Below are positions 9,563-19,198 of a stretch of 64,000 bases of DNA, piece after piece (the stretch's first letter is position 1; each line of letters starts with the position of its first letter). This DNA is from Marinobacterium sp. (lineage in GTDB: Bacteria; Pseudomonadota; Gammaproteobacteria; Pseudomonadales; Balneatricaceae). The notes under the pieces were generated by a model, which saw nothing but the letters and a program-made list of their open reading frames with translations, did no database searches and had not been told where the DNA came from. Location of the stretch: the NCBI GenBank assembly GCA_025800125.1, contig JAOXSF010000035.1, positions 85,438 to 149,437 on the forward strand, read 5' to 3'. Position numbers and translations under genes: made by a program.

Positions 9563-11185
9563 GTGGCTAGATATGATTCCCCGATAGATTACTCCACCAA
9601 GAAAGTATTGCTGATTGAAAGCAGTGGTAACATGCGATCAACCATGGTGTACATGTTGCGAACCATGGGGGTGCAGAACATCAAGGCTATCACTATCAAT
9701 AGCCGGGTTTTCATTGAGATGGAAGAGGTGCAGTACGATGTCATTCTGCTGGGCCATAGTAATAGTGAAACTGTCAGTGGCGCTCAGATTCTTGAAGAAG
9801 CGCGCTTTCGCGGCATCATAAAGCCGACCGTTGCCTGGTTGTTCATGACCGGTGACGCTTCTCAGGAAGTGATTTTGCAGGCTATTGATAGTCAGCCAGA
9901 CGCTGTTATTACCATGCCATTTTCCGTGGATGAACTGAAACGTCGGCTAGACCAGATCCTGTCGCAGAAAGCGCGTTACAGGCCTATGCAGAAAGCAATG
10001 GAAAAAGAGGAGTGGGAAGCGGCGTTACTGATTGCAGAGCGAGACTTTAAAAAGACCGATATACAGCATGCAGAGCGGGTTGCTATTTTTAAAGCCCGGG
10101 CACTGGCGGCTTTGAATCAGCATCATGAAGCGGTTGAGATTCTTGATGATGTTTACTGGAATAAGCAGGATCGAGAAGTTGCGCTGACCTGGGCAGAGAT
10201 CTCCATGGAAGTAGAGCAGTATGACGTTGCTCGTGATCTGTTACTTGATCTGATACAGCGTAATCCATTGATGATTTCGGCGTACGACCGGTTGGCTGAA
10301 GTCTATGAACGTACCGGGGATCTTGAAGCCGCAGTCGATGTGCTGATGGAGGCAACGGCTAAAGCACCTCTGGGTATACCGCGACAGATGAAGCTTGGGC
10401 ATGTTGCTACCCGAAATCGCCGTTATGAAATTGCAGGTAGCGCTTACCAGAAATCCATTGTGCTGGGACGCCGTAGCTGTTACCGCTCAGCTGAGCCTTT
10501 TCTGCGGCTTGCCAATATCCGTAGACTGGAGATGAAAAGCCTGAAAGGGCGAGAGCGCAAAGCGATGATTGAGGTGATCAATCAGCTGTTAACGCTGGCG
10601 CAGAGTAAGTTCCCGCGTGATCATAACCTGCGTGTGCAGGCTGCGTTGCTTAAAGCAGAAGTGGCAAAAGTGGATGAGAATGCCCGTGAAGCTGCGAAGT
10701 GGCGTGAAGAAGCCGAGCTATTTAACAGCGAACTGGAATATCCGCTGGATCTGGAGCGTGAGCGCCTGAATGTTATGGGGGATCAGGTGCCAATGCTGGA
10801 TCGTGCACCACAGCAGAAACCGGTTGATGCCATGTTACAGGCAACCCGTGATCCAGAAATGAGCGATAAGGTTAATCGCCAGGGGATCAAGCAGTATCTG
10901 GCAGGCAAACTGGTGCATGCTATCAAGCTGTTTACATTGGCTGTAGATTATGACCCGCAGAATACACGGGCTTTGCTGAATCTGTCACAACTGTTTCTGG
11001 AAGCTGCTCGTGATGAAGCGCTGAACAGGGATGAGCGTCTGAAAATGGCAGATTATTACCTGCAGCAGACGGAAGCCATGAAGCTGAATGATGAAGAACG
11101 TCAGCGCGCTGAGGTGCTGTCAGACTATCAGGCGCACGGCGTTGATCAGATGCCAGGTGGCTCGCTGGAAACGTTGTTGCGATAA
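9563..11185 (+). CDS. Degenerate receiver domain plus TPR-repeat protein
   Basis: Residues 10-140 follow the CheY-like receiver fold (KVLLIESSGNMR, YDVILLGHSN, LFMTGD). The usual acidic pair is E-S, the phospho-accepting Asp position reads G/H, and the conserved Lys is M in ITMPFSVDEL, so phosphorylation is unlikely. Residues 150-530 are tetratricopeptide-like helices, suggesting protein-protein scaffolding. The start is GTG. Response-regulator/TPR proteins occur in pseudomonads and Oceanospirillales, but no role is known to me. It is a single gene, with the HDOD gene convergent downstream. Confidence 0.75.
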   Translation: MARYDSPIDYSTKKVLLIESSGNMRSTMVYMLRTMGVQNIKAITINSRVFIEMEEVQYDVILLGHSNSETVSGAQILEEARFRGIIKPTVAWLFMTGDASQEVILQAIDSQPDAVITMPFSVDELKRRLDQILSQKARYRPMQKAMEKEEWEAALLIAERDFKKTDIQHAERVAIFKARALAALNQHHEAVEILDDVYWNKQDREVALTWAEISMEVEQYDVARDLLLDLIQRNPLMISAYDRLAEVYERTGDLEAAVDVLMEATAKAPLGIPRQMKLGHVATRNRRYEIAGSAYQKSIVLGRRSCYRSAEPFLRLANIRRLEMKSLKGRERKAMIEVINQLLTLAQSKFPRDHNLRVQAALLKAEVAKVDENAREAAKWREEAELFNSELEYPLDLERERLNVMGDQVPMLDRAPQQKPVDAMLQATRDPEMSDKVNRQGIKQYLAGKLVHAIKLFTLAVDYDPQNTRALLNLSQLFLEAARDEALNRDERLKMADYYLQQTEAMKLNDEERQRAEVLSDYQAHGVDQMPGGSLETLLR

Positions 11186-11306
11186 GTCAATGGCAGTTAT
11201 TTTTGGTGACAGTTATTTTGTCGTGACGCCAGCTCCCTCCACTCAGACCCTGATGGTCGGGAGTGGAGGTTGCCAGAACAGGTGAAAGAGGTTGCCCGGA
11301 TGTTTC

Positions 11307-12152
11307 TCAGGAGGGCACGATGCCCTGATCGCCTACTTCAATATGGCTGAAGACTTCGTCACGAATATCAAGGAAGTCAGATTCGCTCAGCCCCAGATAT
11401 TCCAGCATGGGTTCAACCGGTACCACAGGGCGGTGAATATCGTCTACGCTCCAGAGTGAACGAAATTTATCGCTCAGTTCGCGGGATAACAGTAGCAGAC
11501 AAAGCACATTGCGCAGCTCTTCACTATAACTTTCATCTTCCAGTATTTTCAGAATATAGGGCTGCAGGCCGATGACATCACAGATCAGTTCGGGAATTCC
11601 CCAGACCTGGGCAATAGCAGCGCTGAGCTTGAAATGATCCATGCCATAAATTTCATGTTCCTGGCGGTGAATAAGGGGTAAATCTGCTCCGTTGCGGGAG
11701 TTGAAAAAGCTCTTATAGCCTTTGCAGTTAGTCATCATCAGTGGCACGCCACAGTCGTGCATCATACCCATGGTGTAGGCATCATCTTTGTTCAGGAAAC
11801 GCAGATGGCGGCTGAGATGGCCACAGATGGTTCCCACTTCGGTGGCGCTGTCCCAAAAGCGATCCATACGACCCAGTGTGCTCAGGCTATTACGCAGTGC
11901 AGCCATGCGTACGATGCTGTACAGGCGATTGATACCCAGCAGGCTGACTGCCCGGGCCATGGATGTGATGCGCTCAGGCATGCCGAAAAAAGGTGTGTTG
12001 ATGGTTGCCAGTACGTTAGCGTACAGGGACAGATCCATCTTCATGATCTGAGCAATAGTATTGAAATTCGGGTCGTCCTTGCGAATCTCGGCTGATAGTT
12101 TAAGCAGAATTTCTGGACGGGCAGGGATAACAAAATCAGACGTTTTTTGCAT
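11307..12152 (-). CDS. HDOD-domain protein
   Basis: The HDOD domain (an HD-related output domain, usually without nuclease or phosphodiesterase activity) occurs in signalling proteins. The 281 residues start at MQKTSDFVIPARPEIL, with GGAAG-like ribosome site GGAAG 12 bases upstream; the longer frame to 12275 lacks family similarity. The central region has MMHDCGVPLM, the HD-like motif. The core from 15 to 200 fits the family, followed by a helical C-terminal tail. The start lies 190 bp from the divergent DTW-domain gene, so the two may share a promoter region. Confidence 0.82.
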   Translation of the reverse strand: MQKTSDFVIPARPEILLKLSAEIRKDDPNFNTIAQIMKMDLSLYANVLATINTPFFGMPERITSMARAVSLLGINRLYSIVRMAALRNSLSTLGRMDRFWDSATEVGTICGHLSRHLRFLNKDDAYTMGMMHDCGVPLMMTNCKGYKSFFNSRNGADLPLIHRQEHEIYGMDHFKLSAAIAQVWGIPELICDVIGLQPYILKILEDESYSEELRNVLCLLLLSRELSDKFRSLWSVDDIHRPVVPVEPMLEYLGLSESDFLDIRDEVFSHIEVGDQGIVPS

Positions 12153-12341
12153 GGATATCTTTTCTTCCAGCAAGGGACAATGGTACAAGCTTTTAGTTAT
12201 ATTAACCTGAAAGGTTGTTATTGCGCAGGTGCTTATTCTGTTGATGAAACCTGCATATTTGCTGTAGATCAGCAATCCTGTGAAAAGGTTGGCGTCAGAC
12301 CGGCTGCCGCGTATAGTCTGCTACTTTCTGATGAAGTTGCT

Positions 12342-13091
12342 ATGAGTATTGCCTGCCAGCCTCCCCGTCGCCCTTTCCAGGCACGTGGTTCCCGTATGGT
12401 GCGTTGTGAGAACTGCCTGTTGACACCTCGTACCTGTATCTGTGATTTCCGCCATCAGGTTTCGGCACAGGCCCGTTTCTGTCTGTTGACGCACCGTAAG
12501 GAGTTCTATAAGCCGACCAATACAGGTCGACTGATTGAGCACACCATTGCTGGAACCGAAGTGCTGGAATGGAGCCGCCTGGAGCCGTGTGAACGGTTAT
12601 TGCGGTTATTGGCAGACCCGTCACTTGCAGCCTGTATTGTTTTTCCACCGGCTCCTGACTATGCACATCGAATGATCAGCCAGCCAGTGATGGAGGGTGA
12701 TCCCCGTACCCCGCTATTTATCATTCTGGATGGTACCTGGCGTCAGGCACGACGAATCTTTCGACACAGTGATTACCTGAGCAGCCTTCCGGTGATTTCA
12801 CTGCAACAGGCTTCAAACAGCCGCTATCATCTACGTAAGAAAATAGAAGACAACCAGTTGTGTACGGCAGAAGTGGCGATTGCCATGCTGAAACAGATTG
12901 GTGACACGACATCGGCTCAGGCGCTGGATGCCTATTTCGATGTTTTTAATGAACACTATCGTGCATCCCGACTGAATCGCCCGATCTGTCCAGACCAGCC
13001 AGCCAAGCTTTACTTACAGGCTTTGCGTGCGGGAGAGTCCGGGTGCACCTATGATCAGAGTACCGCCCAGCCAGAGTCGGATATGGCTTGA
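12342..13091 (+). CDS. DTW-domain tRNA-uridine aminocarboxypropyltransferase (TapT/TuaA type)
   Basis: Enzymes of this family transfer the 3-amino-3-carboxypropyl group of SAM to uridine of tRNA (acp3U). The protein has an N-terminal CxxC...CxC set (VRCENCLLTPRTCICDF), a central D-T-W motif (LDGTWRQARRIF) and the QLCTAEVAIAML segment, all family hallmarks. The ATG at 12342 was chosen because residues upstream in the open frame have no family character and overlap the divergent gene. RNase R follows within about 65 bp and may be co-transcribed. Confidence 0.88.
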   Translation: MSIACQPPRRPFQARGSRMVRCENCLLTPRTCICDFRHQVSAQARFCLLTHRKEFYKPTNTGRLIEHTIAGTEVLEWSRLEPCERLLRLLADPSLAACIVFPPAPDYAHRMISQPVMEGDPRTPLFIILDGTWRQARRIFRHSDYLSSLPVISLQQASNSRYHLRKKIEDNQLCTAEVAIAMLKQIGDTTSAQALDAYFDVFNEHYRASRLNRPICPDQPAKLYLQALRAGESGCTYDQSTAQPESDMA

Positions 13092-13156
13092 GTGACAATG
13101 CAGAAGTCAGTTATCTGTTGTTACCGCATGCTCTGCCGGGCACCATGGAATTTTAT

Positions 13157-15856
13157 ATGACAGAACAGAATGTAACGGTGCACTGGACGGAGCTTGATCC
13201 GTTTTCGGCCCGCGAAAAAGCGAAATACGGTAATCCGGTACCCAGCCGGGAATATATTCAGCAGACGCTGGAAGCCCAGGGTAAACCGCTTAGTCACAGC
13301 ACTCTCTGCGATGCTATGCAGGTATTCGAGGAAGAATCCCGCGAAGCGGTGATGTTTCGCCTCAAGGCGATGTGCCGTGATGGCCAGTTGATGAGCAATC
13401 GTCGTAATCAGTTTGGCCTGATCGAGCATATGGGGCTGAGTAAAGGCCGGGTAATTGGTCATCGTGATGGTTTTGGTTTCGTCAAACCAGATGAAGGAGG
13501 CAGTGATCTGTTTCTCAGTCCGCGTCAGATGCGTCAGGTGCTGGATGGAGACCGGGTGCTGGTACAGGAAGCGGGTATTGACCACCGTGGCCGCCGTGAT
13601 GGCAAGATCGTTGAGGTACTGGAGCGTTGTACCGAAAAGCTGGTGGGTCGGTTTCAGAATCGGGGTGGCTTTGGCTATCTGATTCCGGAGAACCAGCGCA
13701 TCAATCAGGAGTTCGCCGTAGTTGAGCATGAAAGTGCTCCGGCAGTACGCCATGGACAGCTGGTGGTGGCATACCTGGTGCGTCAGCCGGGTAAGCGTGA
13801 ACTGGGCCAGGTACGGATAACCGAAGTGCTGGGTGACCACCTGGCAGCAGGTATGGAAATCAAGGTTGCCATCCACAACTACGATATTCCTGATCAGTGG
13901 CCGGATGAAGTACGCGCAGAAATCTCGGCGTTTGGCCCTGAAGTTGATGAAGTCTCCAAAGCTGGGCGCGTAGATCTGCGTCACCTGCCGCTGGTTACCA
14001 TTGATGGCGAAGATGCAAAAGATTTTGACGATGCCGTTTATGCTGAGAAGAAAAAAGGTGGCGGCTGGCGTCTGTGGGTAGCTATTGCCGATGTTTCGGC
14101 TTATGTACGCCCGGGTACAGCGCTGGATACCGAAGGCCTGCGTCGGGGGAACTCGGTCTATTTCCCAGAGTTTGTTGTGCCGATGTTGCCGGAGCTGCTC
14201 TCCAATGGCCTCTGCTCGTTAAACCCCCATGTTGATCGTCTGGCGATGGTATGTGAAATGACGGTCAGTGCTGCGGGTAACCTGTCCGGCTATCAGTTTT
14301 ATGAAGCAGTTATTCAGTCACATGCCCGTCTGACCTACACCAAAGTCGGCGCTATGTTGATGGCACCGGGTTCTCAGGAAGGAAAAGCGTGGCGTAAGGA
14401 ATATAATGCGCTGGTGCCGCACCTGGAAGACTTATACGGTCTTTACCGTGGTCTGCGTGTTGCCCGTGAGCAGCGTGGCGCTATCGACTTTGAAACCACC
14501 GAAACCCGCATTGTTTTTGATGTTGAGCGCAAAATTGAAAAGATTGTGCCGGTGGAACGTAACGATGCCCACAAGCTGATTGAGGAGTGCATGCTGTGCG
14601 CCAATGTCGCTACCGCTCGCTTCCTGCAGAAGCTGAAACTGCCTGCGCTGTACCGTGTTCATGAAGGGCCAAAAGAGCAGAAACTTCAGAATCTGCGTGG
14701 TTTTCTGGGTGAGCTTGGACTTACTCTGGGCGGTATGGACAAACCGGAGCCGAAAGACTACCTGGCGCTGAGTGAGATGATTGAAGGTCGTCCCGACCGT
14801 CATCTGATCCAGACTATGATGCTGCGCTCCATGAGCCAGGCAGTTTACAGTCCAGATAACAATGGCCACTTCGGGCTGGCGTTTACCGCCTACACCCATT
14901 TCACCTCACCGATTCGCCGTTACCCTGATCTGCTGGTGCATCGCATTATCCGTTCTGCATTGCACTCTGCGAAAGAAGACCGTGCCCTGCGTCGAGCTGA
15001 TGATCACCATCCTGACCTGGAGTTTGCTGTTGAATACGATATGGCTCAGGTACTGGAGCTGGGTGAGCATTGCTCGATGACCGAGCGCCGTGCTGATGAG
15101 GCAACTCGCGATGTTATGTCCTGGCTCAAATGCGAGTATATGAGCAATCAGGTAGGCAGTGAGTATGAGGGTATTGTATCTGCAGTCACCGGCTTCGGCC
15201 TGTTTGTAGAACTGGAAGATGTTTTTGTTGAAGGGCTGATCCACATCACCGGCTTGCCTAGTGATTACTACCAGTTTGATGCAGGTAAACAGCGACTGGT
15301 TGGTGAGCGTACCCGCAAGGTCTTCCGGCTGGGGGATCGCCTGAAGGTGCGGGTAGCGAGGGTTGATCTGGATGAACGCAAGATTGACTTCGAATTACTC
15401 TCTGTGGAAAAGCGTAAACGTACCAGAAAGAGTGCGGCGGAAAAAACAGTGCGTGAGCGACTGGCAGAGGGGGAGATGCCATCCGTTGCTCGTGCCGATA
15501 AGGTGCCTGGCAAACCAAAAGGTTACGCCAAAGATAGTCGTAAACCAGGCCCACGTAAGCGTCCAGCCCGACCGACGGATCGTGACTTTGTACCGCCCGA
15601 AGCGGAAGGTAAACCCGTTCGCAAGCCGAAGGTGGCATTGTCAGCCGCAGAGAAAGAGCAACAGGAGGCCAGTGCGGGCGGCAAGGGTAAAAGCCGCTCT
15701 GCAATGAAGCGTAAGGCTAAAAAAGCCCGTGCTAAAACTGATGCTCGTAAAGCGCGCAAAGGGGCAAAAAACGGTACTGCGGCGAAAAAAGCAGCAGCGA
15801 AGAAAAGTGTAAAAAAGAGTGCTAAGAAAAAGGCGGCGAAGAAAGCAAAGAAATAA
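13157..15856 (+). CDS. rnr: Ribonuclease R
   Basis: 3'-to-5' exoribonuclease that degrades structured RNA and defective tRNA and rRNA. About 900 residues hold an N-terminal helix-turn-helix-like region, cold-shock domains (GFGFVKPDEGG), the RNB domain with the catalytic Asp cluster starting at D283 (DGEDAKDFDDAV), an S1 domain (YEGIVSAVTGFGLFV) and a very long Lys/Ala/Arg-rich tail. The start at 13157 (MTEQ) fits the usual N-terminus; an ATG at 13145 is equally possible, and neither has a clear ribosome site. The basic tail is longer than in E. coli. Confidence 0.95.
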   Translation: MTEQNVTVHWTELDPFSAREKAKYGNPVPSREYIQQTLEAQGKPLSHSTLCDAMQVFEEESREAVMFRLKAMCRDGQLMSNRRNQFGLIEHMGLSKGRVIGHRDGFGFVKPDEGGSDLFLSPRQMRQVLDGDRVLVQEAGIDHRGRRDGKIVEVLERCTEKLVGRFQNRGGFGYLIPENQRINQEFAVVEHESAPAVRHGQLVVAYLVRQPGKRELGQVRITEVLGDHLAAGMEIKVAIHNYDIPDQWPDEVRAEISAFGPEVDEVSKAGRVDLRHLPLVTIDGEDAKDFDDAVYAEKKKGGGWRLWVAIADVSAYVRPGTALDTEGLRRGNSVYFPEFVVPMLPELLSNGLCSLNPHVDRLAMVCEMTVSAAGNLSGYQFYEAVIQSHARLTYTKVGAMLMAPGSQEGKAWRKEYNALVPHLEDLYGLYRGLRVAREQRGAIDFETTETRIVFDVERKIEKIVPVERNDAHKLIEECMLCANVATARFLQKLKLPALYRVHEGPKEQKLQNLRGFLGELGLTLGGMDKPEPKDYLALSEMIEGRPDRHLIQTMMLRSMSQAVYSPDNNGHFGLAFTAYTHFTSPIRRYPDLLVHRIIRSALHSAKEDRALRRADDHHPDLEFAVEYDMAQVLELGEHCSMTERRADEATRDVMSWLKCEYMSNQVGSEYEGIVSAVTGFGLFVELEDVFVEGLIHITGLPSDYYQFDAGKQRLVGERTRKVFRLGDRLKVRVARVDLDERKIDFELLSVEKRKRTRKSAAEKTVRERLAEGEMPSVARADKVPGKPKGYAKDSRKPGPRKRPARPTDRDFVPPEAEGKPVRKPKVALSAAEKEQQEASAGGKGKSRSAMKRKAKKARAKTDARKARKGAKNGTAAKKAAAKKSVKKSAKKKAAKKAKK

Positions 15857-15871
15857 CATTGCATCACCGCC

Positions 15872-17224
15872 TTATCCCGTTGTGCTTTGATAAAACAGTA
15901 GCGCAGCGGGTAACCGCCCATACAGATAACCTGTGGTGATCAGGCTCAGTCCAGCTAGTAGCAGCAGCCGTTCACGACCACTGAAAATAACCGGATGGCG
16001 TGCCAGCCAGTGCCGCCAGAGCGCTGCTGCAACCAACCCCTCACAGAAGCCAGCCAGTACATCCAGTGGCCAGTGCAGATCCAGCAATACCCTTGATAGC
16101 GGAATCAGCAGTGCAGGTAGTGCCAGCAAGCCATAAAACAGCTGGCGCAGTTGTTCGTTCAGTCGCTCGGCCAGCAATATCGCCAACATGGCAAACAGGG
16201 CTGTACCGGTGCTGGCATGAGCACTGGGAAAACTCCAGCTCTGATAGAGCTGTGCACCGGTATCGGGTCGTGGCCAGCTGAAATATTCTTTCAGCAGGTG
16301 ATTTATTACCAATACGCTCAATAACAGGCTGGCAAAAACCAGTGCGGTACGTCGGCGTCCTTTTAGTGTTAATGCCAGTAGAACCAGTGTGCAGGCTAGC
16401 CCCGCTAGCGTCATATCTCCCAGACTGGTAATAGCAACGGTGGCAGGGTAAAGCGCCTCAGGCAGACTCTCGAGCAGATTATGCAGTTGCTGTTCAGCGG
16501 TTGAAGGTGGCACGAAAGCGCGCAGCAGGGCGAGCAGAAGTAAGCCTGACAGGGCCAGAACACCCATCAGTGTTGCTCCTTCAGGGGGGGGGAGTGTGTG
16601 CAGATTGCGCTGCAACGGCCGTTGTGGCTGTAACTGGTGGTGCAGTCCATAACCGGCTAGCAAAGTCAGTGCCAGTGCGGCCAGAAGTTGCAGCGGCAGA
16701 TCATTACTGGTTTCCAGTTGTGTGCTTTGTTGTCCCAGCCAGTAAGCCGGTAACAGATACACCGGAGCCCAGAGCAGCGCTGACAGAAAATTTACCGACC
16801 AGAACGTTCTTTCTGGCATTTTCAGGCTACCCGCAATGAAGGGAATAAAGGGACGTATCGGGCCGACAAAACGCCCTAGCAGCAGACTGAATGCACCGTA
16901 GCGCTGAAAGAATGCCTCTCCTCGTTGTTGCCAGTGGGGATTACGCTGGCAGCAGTGCATCTGCCACAGGAAAGCGCTCCAGTAACGGCCCAGGTAAAAA
17001 CTCAGTGCATCGCCCAGTAGTGCGCCTGCGATGCCTGCTGTCAATAGTGTTGTGACTGGCAGCGACTGCTGGCCTGCAAGCCAGGCTGTTACAGCCAGCA
17101 TCGCGACACCTGGTAGCAGCAGACCCACCAGAAATAGCGATTCCAGCAAGGCAATCAGGGTAATCAGAGGTAACAGCCAGGTGAGTAATTCGGGCTGCTG
17201 CAACCCGTTCAGAAAATCAGTCAT
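15872..17224 (-). CDS. DedA - PAP2 phosphatase fusion membrane protein
   Basis: The N-terminal half (1-200) is DedA/SNARE-associated, a family implicated in lipid-carrier transport, with the GRFVGPIRPFIPFIAG motif. The C-terminal half (about 235-430) is a type 2 phosphatidic-acid phosphatase with the three motifs K-x6-RP (KEYFSWPRP), PSAH and SRVLLDLHWPLDV, so the catalytic histidines are present. Many transmembrane segments run throughout. The fusion suggests linked translocation and dephosphorylation of an isoprenoid or lipid phosphate, which is inference. The gene converges on rnr, 15 bp between stops. Confidence 0.87.
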   Translation of the reverse strand: MTDFLNGLQQPELLTWLLPLITLIALLESLFLVGLLLPGVAMLAVTAWLAGQQSLPVTTLLTAGIAGALLGDALSFYLGRYWSAFLWQMHCCQRNPHWQQRGEAFFQRYGAFSLLLGRFVGPIRPFIPFIAGSLKMPERTFWSVNFLSALLWAPVYLLPAYWLGQQSTQLETSNDLPLQLLAALALTLLAGYGLHHQLQPQRPLQRNLHTLPPPEGATLMGVLALSGLLLLALLRAFVPPSTAEQQLHNLLESLPEALYPATVAITSLGDMTLAGLACTLVLLALTLKGRRRTALVFASLLLSVLVINHLLKEYFSWPRPDTGAQLYQSWSFPSAHASTGTALFAMLAILLAERLNEQLRQLFYGLLALPALLIPLSRVLLDLHWPLDVLAGFCEGLVAAALWRHWLARHPVIFSGRERLLLLAGLSLITTGYLYGRLPAALLFYQSTTG

Positions 17225-17313
17225 GGCTGCAGTGTAATGTACCGCTCGCAGGCTGAGTAGCTGAAGCGGGCGATTATTCCCTGGCTTGCAGTGATATACT
17301 CAGCGGGTCTGAA

Positions 17314-18555
17314 ATGACCACCTCCATGGAATCCCCGATGAACGAAATCATCCTGATGACAGTGTCCGGTGAAGACCGGCCAGGCGTCACCTCTGCAATT
17401 ACTGCCATTCTGGCAAAATTTGATATTAAGATTCTGGATATAGGCCAGGCTGTTATTCATAACACCCTGTCGCTGGGTATCCTGATTCAGGTACCACAGT
17501 CGGCGGAAAGCTCGCCACTGTTGCGTGATGTACTGTTCAAGGCACACGAAATGGATATGAAGATCCGTTTCCAGCCCGTGTCTGAAAGTGAGTATGAGCA
17601 GTGGGTTGAGCATCAGGGCAAATCCCGTCATATCATCACCCTGTTGGCACGTCGTATTACTGCTGAGCATATTGCCCGTGTAACGGAAGTTGCTGCCAGT
17701 CATGGCCTGAACATTGATAACATCAGTCGACTCTCTGGCCGAGTATCTCTGACCGAGCAGGCGGATGATCGTACCAAAGCTTGTGTCGAGTTTTCCGTGC
17801 GTGGCGCACCCGCTGATGCGCAGGCACTGCGGGAAGAATTCCTCAGTATTGCTGCGGAGCTGGATATGGATATTGCTTTCCAGGAAGACAGTATCTATCG
17901 CCGTAATCGCCGCTTGGTGGTGTTTGACATGGACTCCACACTGATTGAAGCGGAAGTGATTGATGAACTGGCGAAAGAAGCCGGCGTTGGTGAACAGGTG
18001 ATTGAGATCACTGAAGCGGCAATGCGCGGTGAGATCGACTTTAATGAAAGTTTCCGCCGCCGTATGGCGTTACTCAAAGGACTGGATGAATCGGTGCTGG
18101 AAAGTATTGCTGAACGTCTGCCGATGACAGAGGGCGCGCAGGAACTGGTATCTAATCTGAAAGCACTGGGCTTCAGGACTGCGATTCTGTCAGGTGGCTT
18201 CACCTATTTTGCTGAGCATCTGCAGCGTAAGCTGGGCTTTGACTATGTGCATGCTAATACATTGGATATAAAAGACGGTAAGGTCACTGGTGAAGTGGTT
18301 GGCACTGTGGTGAATGGCGAGCGTAAAGCTGAACTGCTGCGTGAAATTGCTGCGAAAGAAGGTATTCGTCTGGAACAGACAATTGCTGTGGGTGATGGTG
18401 CTAATGACCTGCCAATGCTGTCGATTGCCGGGTTGGGTATTGCGTTCCGGGCCAAACCGCTGGTGCGCAAAAGCGCCAAACAGGCTATTTCTACTCTGGG
18501 GCTGGATGGGATTCTATACCTGATCGGTTTCCGTGATCGGGATACGTTGAGCTAA
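17314..18555 (+). CDS. serB: Phosphoserine phosphatase
   Basis: Last step of serine synthesis, hydrolysing phosphoserine. The 413-residue protein has two N-terminal ACT-like domains (EIILMTVSGEDRPGV from residue 11) and a HAD phosphatase domain with the nucleophile in DMDSTL (D205/D207) and later GDGANDLPML. This double-ACT form is typical of pseudomonads. Three in-frame ATG codons (17314, 17326, 17338) are possible starts; the last gives the N-terminus most like homologues. A terminator follows at 18610-18635. Confidence 0.95.
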   Translation: MTTSMESPMNEIILMTVSGEDRPGVTSAITAILAKFDIKILDIGQAVIHNTLSLGILIQVPQSAESSPLLRDVLFKAHEMDMKIRFQPVSESEYEQWVEHQGKSRHIITLLARRITAEHIARVTEVAASHGLNIDNISRLSGRVSLTEQADDRTKACVEFSVRGAPADAQALREEFLSIAAELDMDIAFQEDSIYRRNRRLVVFDMDSTLIEAEVIDELAKEAGVGEQVIEITEAAMRGEIDFNESFRRRMALLKGLDESVLESIAERLPMTEGAQELVSNLKALGFRTAILSGGFTYFAEHLQRKLGFDYVHANTLDIKDGKVTGEVVGTVVNGERKAELLREIAAKEGIRLEQTIAVGDGANDLPMLSIAGLGIAFRAKPLVRKSAKQAISTLGLDGILYLIGFRDRDTLS

Positions 18556-18609
18556 GTACCGGCATTACTTGATCTGGCGGTGGTTTTTGCTGCCAAAGTG
18601 ATAAAACAG

Positions 18610-18635
18610 GGCTCGCAGATTGCGGGCCTTTTCTT
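18610..18635 (+). terminator. Likely serB terminator
   Basis: An 8-bp stem (GGCTCGCA with TGCGGGCC, one G-U pair, 3-nt loop) is followed by TTTTCTT. Confidence 0.7.
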
Positions 18636-18796
18636 ATGCGGTATGTCTTGTGTTGAAGTGGGCGAAGCGCTGTCTGTTAGCCGTGGAAGGTAGAAATGTC
18701 ATCATGGATTTTATCTGCACAACACAGATAGTTTTAAGACATTAGAGAGATAATATTGTAAAGATAGATTCAGGAAGAGTTTTATAATGCAGAGAG

Positions 18797-18871
18797 TGGC
18801 TGGGGTAGGAGGATTCGAACCTCCGCATGCTGGAATCAGAATCCAGTGCCTTACCGCTTGGCGATACCCCA
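18797..18871 (-). tRNA. tRNA-Gln (CUG)
   Basis: Reverse-strand tRNA with acceptor stem TGGGGTA/TACCCCA, encoded CCA and anticodon loop TTCTGAT. It is identical over its length to the copy at 23379-23453. It is the last gene of a four-tRNA Met-Gln-Met-Gln array read on the minus strand. Confidence 0.97.
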
Positions 18872-18910
18872 GTAGTGTTTTCACTCTCTGTAATATGGTC
18901 TGTTACAAAA

Positions 18911-18987
18911 TGGTGGCAATGACGGGATTCGAACCTGTGACCCTCGCATTATGAATGCGATGCTCTAACCAACTGAGCTACATTGCC
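18911..18987 (-). tRNA. tRNA-Met (CAU), elongator type
   Basis: Acceptor stem GGCAATG/CATTGCC, encoded CCA and anticodon loop TTCATAA. A paired first base of the acceptor stem argues against an initiator tRNA. Its tRNA sequence is identical to the copy at 19122-19198. Confidence 0.96.
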
Positions 18988-19025
18988 ATTCTGTAAACTG
19001 CCATAGGACAGGGCTCTTATCTGTA

Positions 19026-19100
19026 TGGCAGGGGTAGCTGGATTCGAACCAACGCATGACGGGATCAAAACCCGTTGCCTTACCGCTTGGCTATACCCCT
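19026..19100 (-). tRNA. tRNA-Gln (UUG)
   Basis: Acceptor stem AGGGGTA/TACCCCT, encoded CCA and anticodon loop TTTTGAT. It sits between two identical tRNA-Met genes. Confidence 0.97.
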
Positions 19101-19121
19101 GTATTACAGATCTGCAAGAAA

Positions 19122-19198
19122 TGGTGGCAATGACGGGATTCGAACCTGTGACCCTCGCATTATGAATGCGATGCTCTAACCAACTGAGCTACATTGCC
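19122..19198 (-). tRNA. tRNA-Met (CAU), elongator type, second copy
   Basis: Same sequence as 18911-18987, with anticodon CAT and encoded CCA. It is the first gene of the minus-strand array; its promoter should lie in the AT-rich stretch after 19200. Confidence 0.96.

Noticed and set aside
18797..19198. Four-tRNA array considered as a possible CRISPR or repeat element because of repeated blocks
   Set aside because: All four blocks fold as complete tRNAs with CCA ends; the repetition reflects duplicated Gln and Met genes.
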